Origin: Myroides odoratus DSM 2801
Lineage (GTDB): Bacteria > Bacteroidota > Bacteroidia > Flavobacteriales > Flavobacteriaceae
Direction of reading: 5' to 3'
DNA: 64,000 nucleotides
Assembly (NCBI RefSeq): GCF_000243275.1
Contig: NZ_CM001437.1
Location: forward strand, 4,213,582-4,277,581
The stretch's first letter is position 1. Every line of letters begins with the position of its first letter. The translations under genes and the position numbers were made by a program. Below, in pieces: positions 63,545 through 64,000 of the stretch. The notes under the pieces are model-generated. The model was not told the origin of the DNA and made no database searches. It was given only the letters and a program-made list of their open reading frames with translations.

Positions 63545-64000
63545 ATGATGCTGAAAAACAAATGGTTTCTGTTGTTTATTTTATTACTAGCAACGATTTT
63601 ATCTCCCTTAGATTTTTATATTGTCAATTTAGCCTTGCCTGCGATACAACAATCCCTCCAAGCTACTAATAGTGAACTGCAGATGATTGTTTCCTTTTAT
63701 ACCTGTGCTTATGCCGTATTTCAAATATCTGGAGGGCGATTGGGCGATATTTATGGGCGAAAAAATGTGTTTATACTAGGACTTTTTGGGTTTGTCTTTT
63801 TTTCCGCCCTTTGTGGATGTGCTCAATCCTCGACGATGATGATTGTTGGGCGTATTGGTCAAGGAGTCTCCGGTGCGATTATGATTCCACAAGTACTCGC
63901 AATTGTTCAGGGAATATTCAATGAAAAAGAAAAGCGATTGGTCATGGCTTTGTATAGTTTTACTTTTGGTATTGCTGCGGCCTTGGGGCAATATTTAGGC
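63545..64000 (+). CDS. MFS transporter, DHA2/EmrB-QacA type (3' end outside window)
   Basis: 152 codons are visible with no stop to the window edge, starting MMLKNKWFLLFILLLATILS. The first four or five helices and the MFS motifs are clear: ATILSPLDFYIVNLALPAIQ (helix 1, with the Asp of 14-TMS drug exporters), motif A GGRLGDIYGRK between helices 2 and 3, and GRIGQGVSGAIMIPQVLAI. It lies 140 bp after the iron-uptake operon in the same direction; it might export a siderophore or a drug. The substrate cannot be told from this part. Confidence 0.88.
   Translation, partial: MMLKNKWFLLFILLLATILSPLDFYIVNLALPAIQQSLQATNSELQMIVSFYTCAYAVFQISGGRLGDIYGRKNVFILGLFGFVFFSALCGCAQSSTMMIVGRIGQGVSGAIMIPQVLAIVQGIFNEKEKRLVMALYSFTFGIAAALGQYLG

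Noticed and set aside
1..64000. tRNA, rRNA and known riboswitches
   Set aside because: Intergenic regions were scanned by eye for tRNA cloverleaf motifs and common riboswitch cores; none was convincing. A covariance-model search could still find something.

Overview
The window looks like chromosome of a Bacteroidota species, family Flavobacteriaceae (a Myroides- or Flavobacterium-like organism; the genus is a guess). The evidence is an AT-rich sequence, Bacteroidota promoters (TAnnTTTG at -7, often with TTG/TTTG about 21 nt upstream), weak Shine-Dalgarno sites, type IX secretion (T9SS) genes (CHU_C carrier, PorP/SprF, OmpA-like partner), and family-typical proteins such as DUF4834, TIGR02117, a YfhO-family membrane protein and a deoxyhypusine-synthase-like enzyme. 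No rRNA, tRNA, CRISPR array, transposase or prophage was seen. Layout. (1) 1-13033 is a plus-strand cell-surface operon: a 5'-truncated protein built of near-identical 98-residue repeats, a 1507-residue exported protein with two lectin-like domains, a small two-module exported protein, a CHU_C-type T9SS substrate, a PorP/SprF outer-membrane protein and an OmpA-family periplasmic partner. (2) 13300-17622 holds an AraC regulator, a DMP19-like protein, a small lipoprotein and an SGNH hydrolase / phosphodiester glycosidase pair. (3) 17711-23146 is core metabolism: proline dehydrogenase, aroB, arginine decarboxylase with a long leader, a deoxyhypusine-synthase-like enzyme and an acidic small protein. 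(4) 23831-27749 is a second surface locus paralogous to the first, with a single copy of the repeat unit and a frameshifted partner gene. (5) 28014-40178 is mostly housekeeping: GNAT, ychF, TIGR02117, BrkB, topoisomerase IV (parE, parC), outer-membrane phospholipase A, hemN, rhodanese and DUF4834. (6) 40094-43496 is a recombined accessory island. A block of about 790 bp (the 3' end of the DUF4834 gene, its terminator and the 3' third of a lipoprotein gene) occurs twice, giving two lipoproteins with nearly identical C-termini and divergent N-termini. A toxin-like C-terminal fragment lies between them. I read this as a degraded toxin/immunity-type array. (7) 43913-55470 holds a YfhO membrane protein, a glycosyltransferase, uvrA, a sigma factor with a 51-residue follower, an endonuclease III without iron-sulfur cysteines, a lipoprotein and dihydrolipoyl dehydrogenase. 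(8) 55487-57393 is a thiolase and a TetR regulator with two matching palindromic operators. (9) 57466-64000 is an iron/siderophore uptake locus (AraC regulator, TonB-dependent receptor, binding protein, permease, ATPase) followed by the start of an MFS exporter. The best leads are the paired surface loci with their shared building blocks, the duplicated lipoprotein/toxin-fragment island, the arginine decarboxylase / DHS-like pair with no adjacent agmatinase, the TetR operators, and the cluster-less endonuclease III.
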